Shown in pieces: positions 6,723 to 15,291 of a stretch of DNA of 64,000 nt (the stretch's first letter is position 1; every line of letters begins with the position of its first letter). The stretch is from Neobacillus jeddahensis. GTDB taxonomy: Bacteria > Bacillota > Bacilli > Bacillales > Cytobacillaceae. The position numbers were made by a program, and so were the translations under genes. The notes under the pieces were generated by a model, which saw only the letters and a list, made by a program, of their open reading frames with translations, had not been told where the DNA came from and made no database searches. The DNA lies in assembly GCF_000612625.1 (NCBI RefSeq), contig NZ_CCAS010000015.1:1-64000 (forward strand), in the 5' to 3' direction.

Positions 6723-6780
6723 GCACGACTCAAAATCGTGTTCCTTCTGGAGTGTCGGTTCGACCCCGACCACCGGTATC
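6723..6780 (+). repeat. attR: partial copy of tRNA-Leu 3' end
   Basis: 58 bases repeat the tRNA-Leu(CAA) 3' end at 1623-1679 with one inserted T in the variable arm. No tRNA 5' half precedes it, so this copy is not a functional tRNA. It marks the far end of the element. Confidence 0.88.
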
Positions 6781-6812
6781 TTTAAAAAAACGAATACATA
6801 TTTTTAAAAAAA

Positions 6813-6860
6813 AGTACTTCCAGGTGTTGTTAAATCAATGTCTTGGAGGTGCTTTTTGTT
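6813..6860 (+). terminator. displaced native terminator of tRNA operon
   Basis: AGTACTTCCAGG (6813-6824) pairs fully, with G-U pairs, with CTTGGAGGTGCT (6842-6853), followed by TTTTTGTTTT. It lies 33 bases past attR, where the operon terminator would sit before integration. The rest of 6861-7020 shows no gene. Confidence 0.75.
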
Positions 6861-7021
6861 TTGATAATAGAGTAGAGCAGGCCGGGATAATATTTATATA
6901 TTTTTCACAGAAGTTCGGCTAGCGCTGCCAACAGTTCAAATACTGTCTGCCCTTCCAACCTTCCCTTTTAATGACGATGAATAATGTTTACCTGTTAGGG
7001 TGATGAATATTTTGTAATGAA

Positions 7022-7065
7022 TAAAAAGACATCCCATTTCAAAGTGAGAAAAGAAATGGAATGCC
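7022..7065 (-). terminator. terminator of DUF5107 gene
   Basis: On the minus strand GGCATTCCATTTC pairs with GAAATGGGATGTC and is followed by TTTTTAT. It begins 11 bases after the stop codon. Confidence 0.8.
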
Positions 7066-7076
7066 AATTTTATTCA

Positions 7077-10000
7077 TTAGATTTGTACAAATTCATTATA
7101 GTATTTACATAATCTTTTATGAAGAAGAGCACCTTGATGATTAGTATCTTGGACTAATACCTCATCGAAAAAATTCAGAGCCTTTTTATATTGGGATAGC
7201 CCTAGATGTCCAAGTCCCATCATATATTTGCAATGAATTCTGTTTCTTCTACTCAGATCATCTTCGAAAACAAGGAAATCAGGTAGTGACACTGCAAAAT
7301 AATCTATTTTTATCTTATCAAAAATATGAGATTCACCATAATCAATTAGCTTATTAAATCTTCTCTTGGCTTCTTTCTCATTATTTAATTTGATCCAAGC
7401 GAGTCCTTGATAGAAAATCATTTCAGGTGGTTGGTCGTTATAATACATAGCACTTTTTGGTTCATGTAACCCCAATGATGCAATCTGGAAGCATTCTTTT
7501 GCTTGCAATGATTGACTTGCTTTTTCATATGCACAACCAAGGTAGTAAAAAATATCATTTTCTTGGGCACCGGCAAGCTTTCCTTCTCCCAGATTTAAGG
7601 GATACTTAAGGGCTGACGTTAAATAATCTATGGCTTTATCATAATCGCCTGCTTTGAGGTGTTCTTTACCCAATTCCACATTGGCAAAAACGTATTGTCT
7701 TGTAACCTTCCCTTCGCCGCCTTCCCAGGGGTGGAATATCCGTGATTGTAAAGCGATCAAAGCATTTTCATATCTTCCAAGGATATTTAGAAGAGATACG
7801 TATTCAATATAAAGATCATCCCTTGTTAGAACTAATTCCATATAGTTTTCTAAATTTACTAATCGCTGTTCCGGCTTGTAATTTAGCCTTTTACATAATT
7901 GGTCTAATTCATAAAAGACTCTTGCATCTTTTAAATTAAGTTGAAAAGCAACTTCTAATTCTTGTAGTGCTTGTTTTGCGTTGCCGAGTTTATTATAGTA
8001 TCCAAGAGCCAAATTTCTGTGGACTGTTGGAAATTCATGATAAATATCTCTTGATATTTCCCAATGTTCAATGGCTTCAGTATGTCTTTTCTTATCATAA
8101 AGCAGATTGCCTAAATAATAGTGTGCACGATGATCTTTCGGGTTTTCTCTTATTATGTCTTCCAATACAAGTAATTCAAAAAGGCAATTAGGGAAGCAGT
8201 AGTCTGGTTTTGCCCTCATACCGGATGCTCGATGAGCTTCTGCTCTCTCTGATTGTCTAAGTTGACTAAATAAGTAGCTTAAGGCATAATGCAGCATTGG
8301 GTAGCCTTCCACAGTTTCATCTGGAACCAAACGTAAAAGGACATCAATTGCTTCTTCAAGAAGTCCAGAGCTTTGATAATCATCAGCTAGTGCTAAATGG
8401 TTGAATACGTCCTTTCTCATTAAAGAATTGATCTCAGATTGTGACTGTTTGGCTTGTTCTACTTCTCCGCTTTCTCTTTCTAATAATAATACTTCATTAT
8501 GTGAACCAAAGTCCAAACGGTCAAATTGGAGGGTTTCTTTAGCAAAAACTTTAGCCTCTTCAATGTAGCCTAGCCTTCTCAAAATTGCAGTCTTTAATAC
8601 CCGTGCTCTAAAGTTATGATTATTGCGGATCAAGGATCGATTGATAAGCTCCAAAGCTTCCTCATAATCACCTTTTCTAGTAGCAATTTGTGCAAGGGAG
8701 AAGTACCCGCTTTCTTGCCACGCGGCCGACCATGTCGCTTTATAAAAGGCGGCAAAAGCTTCATTAAGCTTGCCTTGCATTTTTAAAGCAACGCCTAATT
8801 GATAAAAAGCTTCTCCATCGTATGGATTTGGATTCCTAGTTTTCAATGATCTGATGGCCGTTAAAAAGTACGATTCACTTTCTTTGAATTTCCCCCTTCT
8901 TAACCATAATTTTCCGTAAGCCACATTGATTCTTATATCATTTGGGTTACGTTTTAGCCCTTCTAAATAATAGTTTTCTGGTTCAAATGTAGCATGGCGA
9001 TATTGCTCAAGATGTAGGCCCGCCAAATATAGCTCTTCAATAGTCTTTAACTCTTCAGGGGTAGGGATGGCTTCCGCCGCCTCGGGTACCTTTTCGATAT
9101 CAGGCTTTTTAGGCTGATAGGAAACAAGTACCTTTCCTTTATCATTTTTTACAGTAAGCCTTAAATCATGTGCCTTTTCAAGATCCTCTATTTTTATGAC
9201 AGATGTATACGTATTGTTAGGGGATAAATTGATAGTTTCATTGATATAATTATTCTGTTTCCCCTTTAATTCGACAACTGCTCCTTTAAAATCAGATGTT
9301 GCATAAACCTGGACGTTTGCCTTTTGCGTTTTTTCATCCACTTCCAAGTTCACTGCAGCATCGATCGTAGCATTTTTGACGATACCGATCTCTTTATAAG
9401 GCATAAAATATTGCTTGAAAGATTTTTCTTCATAAGGCTGAAGCCAAGTGAAATCGGGTTGGTTATCTGTATACACCCCAGTCATCAATTCAATATATGG
9501 ACCATCTACATCCGTAAGCTGTCGGTCCCATGCCTGACCAAAATCTCCATTTCCCCAAGTCCATTGTTTTTTGCCAGGTGATACATGGTGGTTGGCCACA
9601 TGTAATAAGCCAGCTTCCACTTTATTGTCATAGGCCCCCACAAAATTATAGTCTGATCTATAAGCCATATAGGATGTAGGTACAGGGATATTTTTATATC
9701 TGGAAATATCTACGCCTTCAGAATAATCTATTTTGTAATAAGTTCCAGTTGCAATTGGAAATTTAGAAACATCCCGTTTTCCATGGTCGAAAACGGCATT
9801 AACATCAGGAGGGAAGACAGATTGGGTGTAGTCGTTTGCTGGAATAGCAGGGTTTGCCCACCATAAAAAGGTTTGGGTTTCTGCTGTTCTATTGTACAAG
9901 ATCACTTCAATTTCTAGGTAGGCTCTTTCTGGAAACAGCCGGAATCCGGTTGTCACTTTCGTTCCATACATCCGATCGATTTCGCCTACCCAAACTGTGC

Positions 10001-10439
10001 AGCTTCCATCTAGATCTGTTTCCATCCTGTATTCGACAGGACCAAAGGTGTTTGGGCGATGGTGCTGCGGCCAGTTAAACTCTATGCCACCAGAAATCCA
10101 AGGTCCTGTGAGTCCAACCAGTGCAGGTTTAATAACTTGGTTATGGTAGACAAAATCATAATCATTGGTTTTATCCAATGCTCTGTAAATTCTCCCACCT
10201 AACTCCGGTAAAACTTCAATCCGAATGTAATCGTTTTCTAAAATGATCAGCTTGTAGGGCTGTGATTTTTTGTCATTCTCTATTTTGTCAATAACAGGAT
10301 GAGGGTAAACTCGTCCAGAGCTTCCTTGGTAAACACGTTTTTCAAGAAACATCGGATTTTTATCTGGTTCACCAACTCCATAGGTTGGAATATCTCTTAT
10401 TTCTTCCCAAACCTTTACGTGATCCTTCATGTTTATCAC
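7077..10439 (-). CDS. DUF5107 domain protein with C-terminal TPR repeats
   Basis: 1120 residues. Residues about 40-345 form the DUF5107 region (galactose-mutarotase-like beta-sandwich), with motifs ELGGRIYRALDK, ISGGIEFNWPQHHRP and TFLWWANPA rich in aromatic and histidine residues suited to carbohydrate binding. After a beta-rich linker, residues about 465-1115 are tetratricopeptide repeats such as YYLEGLKRNPND and EAFYQLGVALKMQGK. No signal peptide is seen, so it is probably cytoplasmic. A start at M1 or M4 is possible. It is the first gene after the ROK regulator (23-bp gap) and likely co-transcribed with it. The family is found in glycan-utilisation loci; its exact reaction is not known to me. 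Confidence 0.82.
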   Translation of the reverse strand: MINMKDHVKVWEEIRDIPTYGVGEPDKNPMFLEKRVYQGSSGRVYPHPVIDKIENDKKSQPYKLIILENDYIRIEVLPELGGRIYRALDKTNDYDFVYHNQVIKPALVGLTGPWISGGIEFNWPQHHRPNTFGPVEYRMETDLDGSCTVWVGEIDRMYGTKVTTGFRLFPERAYLEIEVILYNRTAETQTFLWWANPAIPANDYTQSVFPPDVNAVFDHGKRDVSKFPIATGTYYKIDYSEGVDISRYKNIPVPTSYMAYRSDYNFVGAYDNKVEAGLLHVANHHVSPGKKQWTWGNGDFGQAWDRQLTDVDGPYIELMTGVYTDNQPDFTWLQPYEEKSFKQYFMPYKEIGIVKNATIDAAVNLEVDEKTQKANVQVYATSDFKGAVVELKGKQNNYINETINLSPNNTYTSVIKIEDLEKAHDLRLTVKNDKGKVLVSYQPKKPDIEKVPEAAEAIPTPEELKTIEELYLAGLHLEQYRHATFEPENYYLEGLKRNPNDIRINVAYGKLWLRRGKFKESESYFLTAIRSLKTRNPNPYDGEAFYQLGVALKMQGKLNEAFAAFYKATWSAAWQESGYFSLAQIATRKGDYEEALELINRSLIRNNHNFRARVLKTAILRRLGYIEEAKVFAKETLQFDRLDFGSHNEVLLLERESGEVEQAKQSQSEINSLMRKDVFNHLALADDYQSSGLLEEAIDVLLRLVPDETVEGYPMLHYALSYLFSQLRQSERAEAHRASGMRAKPDYCFPNCLFELLVLEDIIRENPKDHRAHYYLGNLLYDKKRHTEAIEHWEISRDIYHEFPTVHRNLALGYYNKLGNAKQALQELEVAFQLNLKDARVFYELDQLCKRLNYKPEQRLVNLENYMELVLTRDDLYIEYVSLLNILGRYENALIALQSRIFHPWEGGEGKVTRQYVFANVELGKEHLKAGDYDKAIDYLTSALKYPLNLGEGKLAGAQENDIFYYLGCAYEKASQSLQAKECFQIASLGLHEPKSAMYYNDQPPEMIFYQGLAWIKLNNEKEAKRRFNKLIDYGESHIFDKIKIDYFAVSLPDFLVFEDDLSRRNRIHCKYMMGLGHLGLSQYKKALNFFDEVLVQDTNHQGALLHKRLCKYYNEFVQI

Positions 10440-10462
10440 TCCTCATTGAGTTTGTATCAATT

Positions 10463-11707
10463 TTAGTTATTAATGCTAGCAAGATTTAATAAATCGGTCA
10501 GAGTCGTGTCTCCTTTGAATATTTCATTGATCCATAATGTTCCTGCACCTAGTACATCTGCTTTTTGGCCTAATTTAGATGTAACAAGCTCAAAATGTTT
10601 AACATTAGTTTTTAATGCATGCATATTAAATGTTTCATTTAAAGTGTCTAAAACAATATCTTTGGATCTTATTACACCGCCAGTCACAATTACCTTTTCA
10701 GGATTGAACAAATTAACGAGCATCGAGATACCGATACCTAAATAATGAGCGGCATGATTTAAAGTGTTTAAGGTTAGTTCATCACCTGTAGCAGCTGCTT
10801 TATAGATGTGATGAATATTGATTTTATCGGGATCAGATTCAATATGGGTGATAGAAGAATGGTATCCTTGTTTGACTTTCCTTTGGATATTCTCCACAAT
10901 AGAATTTTCACTCGACATAGCCTCCAAGCACCCATACTTACCACAAGAACATAATGGACCATTATCTGAAACCACTGTATGTCCTATCTGTCCGGCACCG
11001 AAGTCTCTTCCATGAAAAATATTTCCATCCACAATGATACCAGCACCAATTCCATAATCTACATTCAATGTAATAAAGGAATTTAGGCTCCTGCCACCTC
11101 CGTACCAGTATTCAGCAAGTGCCAACGTGTTACAATCGTTATCTACCAAGACAGGAAAATGAATCCGTTCTTCAAGCAAATCCCTAATGGCAACATTTTC
11201 CCATTTCAAATGAGGAGGGTAGATAGATATTCCATTGACTGCATCTACAATGCCATGCATTCCCAAACCGATTCCACGCACCTCATGTCTTTGTGTCTTT
11301 GTTTCATGCAAGACACGATCCACTATTGATGAAACTGCATCTGCCATGACTTCTGGTTTTGTATTGGATGACTGGTATTGTTCCTCGTAGTAGAGAATAT
11401 CTCCTACTAAATTAATAAGACCGACTCTTATAGAATGAGAGCGGATGGTTACCCCGATTACCTTAAAGGCATCACCATTTAATTGATACATGGATGGGAA
11501 TCTTCCACGAGTTATTCGCGTTTCCCCAATGTTGTTAATTAAATAGAGGGACTCAAGCTCTTTTGTAATTTCTGAAATGGCTGGGAGCGTAAGACCTGTT
11601 ATTTTAGAAAGATCAGATCTTGAAATAGGTCCTTTCTCTTTAATAATTCTTAAGAGCAATTTTTGATTATATAGTTTCATTAAATCTTTACTGATTTTTT
11701 GTTTCAT
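10463..11707 (-). CDS. ROK-family transcriptional repressor
   Basis: 414 residues, NagC/XylR type. The N-terminal winged helix (about 20-75) contains GPISRSDLSKITGLTLPAIS. The C-terminal ROK sugar-kinase-like domain has the nucleotide or sugar motif NVDYGIGAGI, the GQIGHTVV ligand motif and the zinc cluster CSCGKYGCLE. It is divergent from the sugar importer and its own promoter is at 11844-11872. A 13-base motif shared by both promoters (11837-11849, 11962-11974) is the likely operator. It probably represses the locus until a sugar binds. Confidence 0.92.
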   Translation of the reverse strand: MKQKISKDLMKLYNQKLLLRIIKEKGPISRSDLSKITGLTLPAISEITKELESLYLINNIGETRITRGRFPSMYQLNGDAFKVIGVTIRSHSIRVGLINLVGDILYYEEQYQSSNTKPEVMADAVSSIVDRVLHETKTQRHEVRGIGLGMHGIVDAVNGISIYPPHLKWENVAIRDLLEERIHFPVLVDNDCNTLALAEYWYGGGRSLNSFITLNVDYGIGAGIIVDGNIFHGRDFGAGQIGHTVVSDNGPLCSCGKYGCLEAMSSENSIVENIQRKVKQGYHSSITHIESDPDKINIHHIYKAAATGDELTLNTLNHAAHYLGIGISMLVNLFNPEKVIVTGGVIRSKDIVLDTLNETFNMHALKTNVKHFELVTSKLGQKADVLGAGTLWINEIFKGDTTLTDLLNLASINN

Positions 11708-11836
11708 AGATGTTCCTCCTGAATTATAAATCCAATTTTCACACTATCGACATAGTTGTTCTTTAACAGATTGCTTCACCACCAATTAGAGAATGAGAAT
11801 AGCTGGTATCGATTAATCCAGTTTTATTTTATTAAC

Positions 11837-11849
11837 TGAGTTTAGTATA
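11837..11849 (+). promoter_or_regulatory. candidate ROK operator, copy 1
   Basis: TGAGTTTAGTATA overlaps the -10 of the regulator promoter and differs by one base from copy 2 at 11962. Confidence 0.5.
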
Positions 11850-11872
11850 TATAAAGAATTCAGATAAGTCAA
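11844..11872 (-). promoter_or_regulatory. promoter of ROK regulator gene
   Basis: On the minus strand TTGACT (11872-11867), 17-base spacer, TATACT (11849-11844), reading toward the regulator start at 11707. Confidence 0.7.
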
Positions 11873-11947
11873 AATGGTTTTTGCTTGAATTTACTAATAA
11901 AACGTATGAGTATTGGTTGAAATAAATTAAAAGTTCTGAAAAATAAA

Positions 11948-11976
11948 TTGACTATGTAAAGTGAGTTTAATATAAT
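11948..11976 (+). promoter_or_regulatory. promoter of sugar importer operon
   Basis: TTGACT at 11948-11953, 17-base spacer, TATAAT at 11971-11976. A cre site lies 13 bases downstream and the candidate ROK operator overlaps the -10. Confidence 0.8.
11962..11974 (+). promoter_or_regulatory. candidate ROK operator, copy 2
   Basis: TGAGTTTAATATA overlaps the -10 of the importer promoter. It is in the same orientation as copy 1 and identical at 12 of 13 positions. Confidence 0.5.
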
Positions 11977-11989
11977 AAGGGCAAATGAA

Positions 11990-12003
11990 AGCAAGCGCTT
12001 TCA
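11990..12003 (+). promoter_or_regulatory. cre site (CcpA)
   Basis: AGCAAGCGCTTTCA fits the cre consensus TGNAANCGNWNNCA at all but the first position and sits just after the transcription start, a usual position for roadblock-type catabolite repression. Confidence 0.75.
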
Positions 12004-12020
12004 AGAAGGGGGAGGTATTT

Positions 12021-13316
12021 TTGAAAAAGTATGTTTCTAGTTTTCTAGTTTTAATGATCGTTTTGTTCTTATTTACAGCGTGTTCAACTAACCAGAAATC
12101 TGGGGGAGAAGCTAAGGGGAAAGATGGGAAAACGGAAATTACGGTGTGGACTTGGCCAAACAATGATCAAACTTTTGAAGAAATCACAATTCCTTTATTT
12201 GAGAAAAAATATCCAGATATTAAAGTTACTGTACAGGCATTTTCACAAGACAAATATCATGATAAATTAGCTACTGCTGCTGTTTCTGGTAAAGGGCCAG
12301 ATGTGGCTATGGTTGAAATTAATAATGTTATTAAGTTTAAAGAATTGGGAGCATTTGAAGATTTAAGTAAAGATCCATATAACGCAGATGAATTTGATGG
12401 TAAATATGTTGACTTTTTTTGGAATTATGTAAAGGGGAAGGATGGTTACATATTTGCTCTGCCAAAGAATTCAGCCCCCGCTGCGATGTTCTATAATAAA
12501 ACTCTATTTAAGGAAGCTGGACTACCATCTGAACCAGCAGAGGTCCATGAGCTGTTGAAAACTTGGGATGATTATGTTGAAGTGGCAAAACAACTATCTA
12601 AATCAGGAAAGCAGTGGATGATAGATACTCCTGGAGGAATCGTAGATACGATTATGCAGCAAGGAGGTACTTCTTATTTTGATAAAAATGGAAAATTGCT
12701 GATCGGTAATGAGCATTTCAAGTTTGGGTATGATTTAGTGGACAAATTAAATGATATAGAAGCTGTTTCTCCATATGAAGCATGGTCTCCAGAATGGAAT
12801 GCTTCCATGCAAAATGGTACAGTCGCTACCTTCTTCTCAGGTAATTGGTTTGGGAAATATTTGAAAAATAACGCAGTTGGTACAGAAGGTGAATGGGGTG
12901 TAACGTATGCTCCTGAATATAATGGACAAAGTTCCTTCAATAACGGTGGAGACTTCATTGGTATTTTGAAGGATAGTAAAAACAAAGAAGCTGCGTGGAA
13001 ATTTACTCAATTCGTTTCTCAAGATATGGAAAACTTAAAAGGGATGTACGAAAAAGATGAATTATACCCTGCCTTTTTAGCGGGAATGGAAGCGGATTGG
13101 ATGAATCAAGAAAATGAATTCTTTGGTGGTCAAGTAACGAATGAAATCTTCAAAAACGTCCAAGAAAAAATGGGGATTCCATACCCTACTAAAAATGACC
13201 AAATTGCAAAAGATGCTGTAGGTAAAATGTTGACAAATATTACTTTTGGCGGTAAGACGATAAACGATTCTTTGGAGCAGGCAATCAAAGAGGTAGAATC
13301 TAGGGTGAAAAAATAA
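12021..13316 (+). CDS. sugar ABC transporter substrate-binding lipoprotein
   Basis: 431 residues from TTG 12021, preceded by GGGGGAGG; the upstream ATG at 11985 lies in the cre region without a ribosome site. The signal peptide ends in a lipobox, LFTAC, so the mature protein is membrane-anchored. The rest is a family 1 extracellular solute-binding fold (ITVWTWPNND..., KGPDVAMVEINNVIKFKELGAFEDLS). It is followed by a hairpin and two permease genes. No ATPase gene is in the locus, so a shared MsmX-type ATPase elsewhere is inferred. The ligand is unknown; the neighbours point to an oligosaccharide. Confidence 0.92.
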   Translation: MKKYVSSFLVLMIVLFLFTACSTNQKSGGEAKGKDGKTEITVWTWPNNDQTFEEITIPLFEKKYPDIKVTVQAFSQDKYHDKLATAAVSGKGPDVAMVEINNVIKFKELGAFEDLSKDPYNADEFDGKYVDFFWNYVKGKDGYIFALPKNSAPAAMFYNKTLFKEAGLPSEPAEVHELLKTWDDYVEVAKQLSKSGKQWMIDTPGGIVDTIMQQGGTSYFDKNGKLLIGNEHFKFGYDLVDKLNDIEAVSPYEAWSPEWNASMQNGTVATFFSGNWFGKYLKNNAVGTEGEWGVTYAPEYNGQSSFNNGGDFIGILKDSKNKEAAWKFTQFVSQDMENLKGMYEKDELYPAFLAGMEADWMNQENEFFGGQVTNEIFKNVQEKMGIPYPTKNDQIAKDAVGKMLTNITFGGKTINDSLEQAIKEVESRVKK

Positions 13317-13332
13317 TAGATTTTAGTATTAA

Positions 13333-13365
13333 GTGTGGAGGGCCCAATAATAATGCTCTCCGCAC
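13333..13365 (+). promoter_or_regulatory. intercistronic hairpin after binding-protein gene
   Basis: GTGTGGAG (13333-13340) pairs with CTCCGCAC (13358-13365) and there is no T tract after it. Such hairpins often stabilise the binding-protein mRNA so that it is made in excess over the permeases. Confidence 0.55.
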
Positions 13366-13385
13366 ATTTATAGGGGGTGGATAAA

Positions 13386-14342
13386 ATGGACAGAAATGTA
13401 ATTGTCGACAAAAATGTGATAACTCAAGCTAGTACAATTGACACGACGAAAAAAATATCCCTTCTCAGAAGAATGAAAAAGTATAAAATGTTTTATTTTT
13501 TTATTGCTCCATTTTTTATTCTTTTTGCGATATTCAGTCTTTTTCCGATTATCGCCTCCTTTTTCATAGGGTTTACGGAATGGAATGGGATGGGGACGCC
13601 AGAATGGGTAGGGTTCGAAAATTATATACGTTTGTATCATGACCCCGTTTTTATAAAGTCACTCCTCAACACCCTTTATATTTGGTTTTTCTCCACTGTG
13701 TTGACACTTGGTCTAGCTTTTATTTTAGCATTCATGGTGAATTACTATATTCGACGTGCTAAAGGGTTTTATCGTGTTGTATTTTTATTTCCATTACTAG
13801 TTGCTCCCGCACTTACTGCTGTCATGATCAGTGTTATTTTTTCTACAAACTCAGGGATCATGAATATGTTTTTGAGCTTTTTTGTAGAAGGTACTGTAAA
13901 AATAGAATGGTTGCGCTCCGAAACATGGATTAAACCCTTAATTGTATTAATCATAATTTGGAGATGGACTGGTTACCATTTTATTCTTTTCTTGGCAGGA
14001 TTACAGACCATCTCTAGTGATGTATATGAAGCTGCAAAGATTGATGGGGCAAGTGGAGGACAAATCATACGAAAAATTACGTTGCCTCTTATGTTGCCAA
14101 TCATTATGGTGAGCGTTTTAACGGCGACCGTTGGAGGAATCCAAATATTTGACGAACCTTACGTATTGACTCAAGGCAGTGGTGGAACGAATGATGCAGG
14201 ATTAAGCATGGCGATGTATCTTTATCAAAATGCCTTCGAATATTTTGATTTTGGTATTGCTTCAGCGCAGTCCTACATATTATTTGCTCTCATCTTGATC
14301 TTTACATTGATCAATTCGAGATTTTTACGAAATAGAACATGA
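13386..14342 (+). CDS. sugar ABC transporter permease (MalF-like)
   Basis: 318 residues from ATG 13386; a GTG at 13377 overlaps the AGGGGGTGG ribosome site. Six membrane segments are visible, beginning with FYFFIAPFFILFAIFSLF. The EAA loop that contacts the ATPase reads EAAKIDGASGGQIIRKITL at about residue 220. It pairs with the next permease to form the channel of the importer. Confidence 0.92.
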   Translation: MDRNVIVDKNVITQASTIDTTKKISLLRRMKKYKMFYFFIAPFFILFAIFSLFPIIASFFIGFTEWNGMGTPEWVGFENYIRLYHDPVFIKSLLNTLYIWFFSTVLTLGLAFILAFMVNYYIRRAKGFYRVVFLFPLLVAPALTAVMISVIFSTNSGIMNMFLSFFVEGTVKIEWLRSETWIKPLIVLIIIWRWTGYHFILFLAGLQTISSDVYEAAKIDGASGGQIIRKITLPLMLPIIMVSVLTATVGGIQIFDEPYVLTQGSGGTNDAGLSMAMYLYQNAFEYFDFGIASAQSYILFALILIFTLINSRFLRNRT

Positions 14343-14358
14343 TAAGGGAGGTAAAGGG

Positions 14359-15195
14359 ATGATGAAAAAAGCATCAATGAACATTCGTAAACTAATTCCT
14401 CAGATTTTCATGGTAATCTTATCGGTCATTTTTGTATTCCCGATTATTTGGATGTTTATTTTATCCACAAACTCTCGGGAAGATGTTTTTCGATTTCCTC
14501 CTCCTCTATTGCCGGGAGATGAATTACTAAATAATTTTAATAGATTGCTTGAAACTATTCCATATTTCTCCAACCTTTGGAATAGTGTTTATGTATCCAT
14601 TCTATCAACCTTGCTCATATTATTTGTGTGTTCCTTTGCAGCATATGGATTTGCAAGGTTCACTGATGCACCGGGTTATAAATGGTTCTTTTATATTGTA
14701 GTTGGATCCATCATGGTCCCGCCTCTGGCTGGTATTGTCCCTTGGTTTATGGAAATAAAATCGCTTGGCTGGATCGATACCCACTGGGCTCTGATTATTC
14801 CTGCTGCGGCTTATCCTTTTGGGGTGTTTTGGATGATTCAATATTCAAAGCAGGCCGTTCCGGCGGAATTGTATGAATCAGCCAAATTAGATGGGGCATC
14901 CGAATTGAGAATTTATTGGCAAATTGTCATTCCTTTGATTCGCCCAGGGTTGGGTGCGCTGGCAATTTTATCCTTTTTAAATTCATGGCAAAGCTTCCAA
15001 ACTCCGTTGATTGTTTTGAATAGTGAAGAGAAATTCACAGTTCCCTTGGGGTTGACAAATCTTACAACCCAGTTTGGGACCGATGTATCGGGGGTCATGT
15101 TAGGAACATCAATTAGTATTTTACCAATATTCATAGCATTCATTTTTGCAAGTAAGCATTTTATCGAGGGTTTAACAAATGGATCTGTTAAATAA
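14359..15195 (+). CDS. sugar ABC transporter permease (MalG-like)
   Basis: 278 residues. AGGGAGG precedes ATG 14359 (a second ATG follows directly). Six membrane segments are visible, with an EAA-type loop ESAKLDGASELRIYWQIVI at about residue 174. The 16-bp gap to the previous permease fits one operon. Confidence 0.92.
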   Translation: MMKKASMNIRKLIPQIFMVILSVIFVFPIIWMFILSTNSREDVFRFPPPLLPGDELLNNFNRLLETIPYFSNLWNSVYVSILSTLLILFVCSFAAYGFARFTDAPGYKWFFYIVVGSIMVPPLAGIVPWFMEIKSLGWIDTHWALIIPAAAYPFGVFWMIQYSKQAVPAELYESAKLDGASELRIYWQIVIPLIRPGLGALAILSFLNSWQSFQTPLIVLNSEEKFTVPLGLTNLTTQFGTDVSGVMLGTSISILPIFIAFIFASKHFIEGLTNGSVK

Positions 15196-15291
15196 ATATG
15201 TGATCCTACTCCGTTTGGTCATTATATATGAAGTTAACTTTCTTACATTAAATAAATTAATTTTTTATAAAAATGGAAATGGGTGAAATGA

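Larger units (their letters stand above)
1623..6780. mobile_element. tRNA-Leu integrative element (about 5.1 kb)
   Basis: Direct repeats of the tRNA-Leu 3' end bound a block that starts with a tyrosine integrase reading away from the tRNA and also holds a serine resolvase, a HAD-like gene, a DUF3977-like gene, a structured non-coding block and a 388-residue unknown. The block is visibly more AT-rich than its surroundings. Integration into the 3' end of a tRNA with an integrase beside it is the standard layout of genomic islands and integrative plasmids. No relaxase, conjugation or phage structural genes are present, so any transfer would need a helper. Confidence 0.88.

Noticed and set aside
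6677-6922. 81-codon frame on the plus strand
   Set aside because: Runs across attR and the displaced terminator with no ribosome site; explained by the tRNA fragment.
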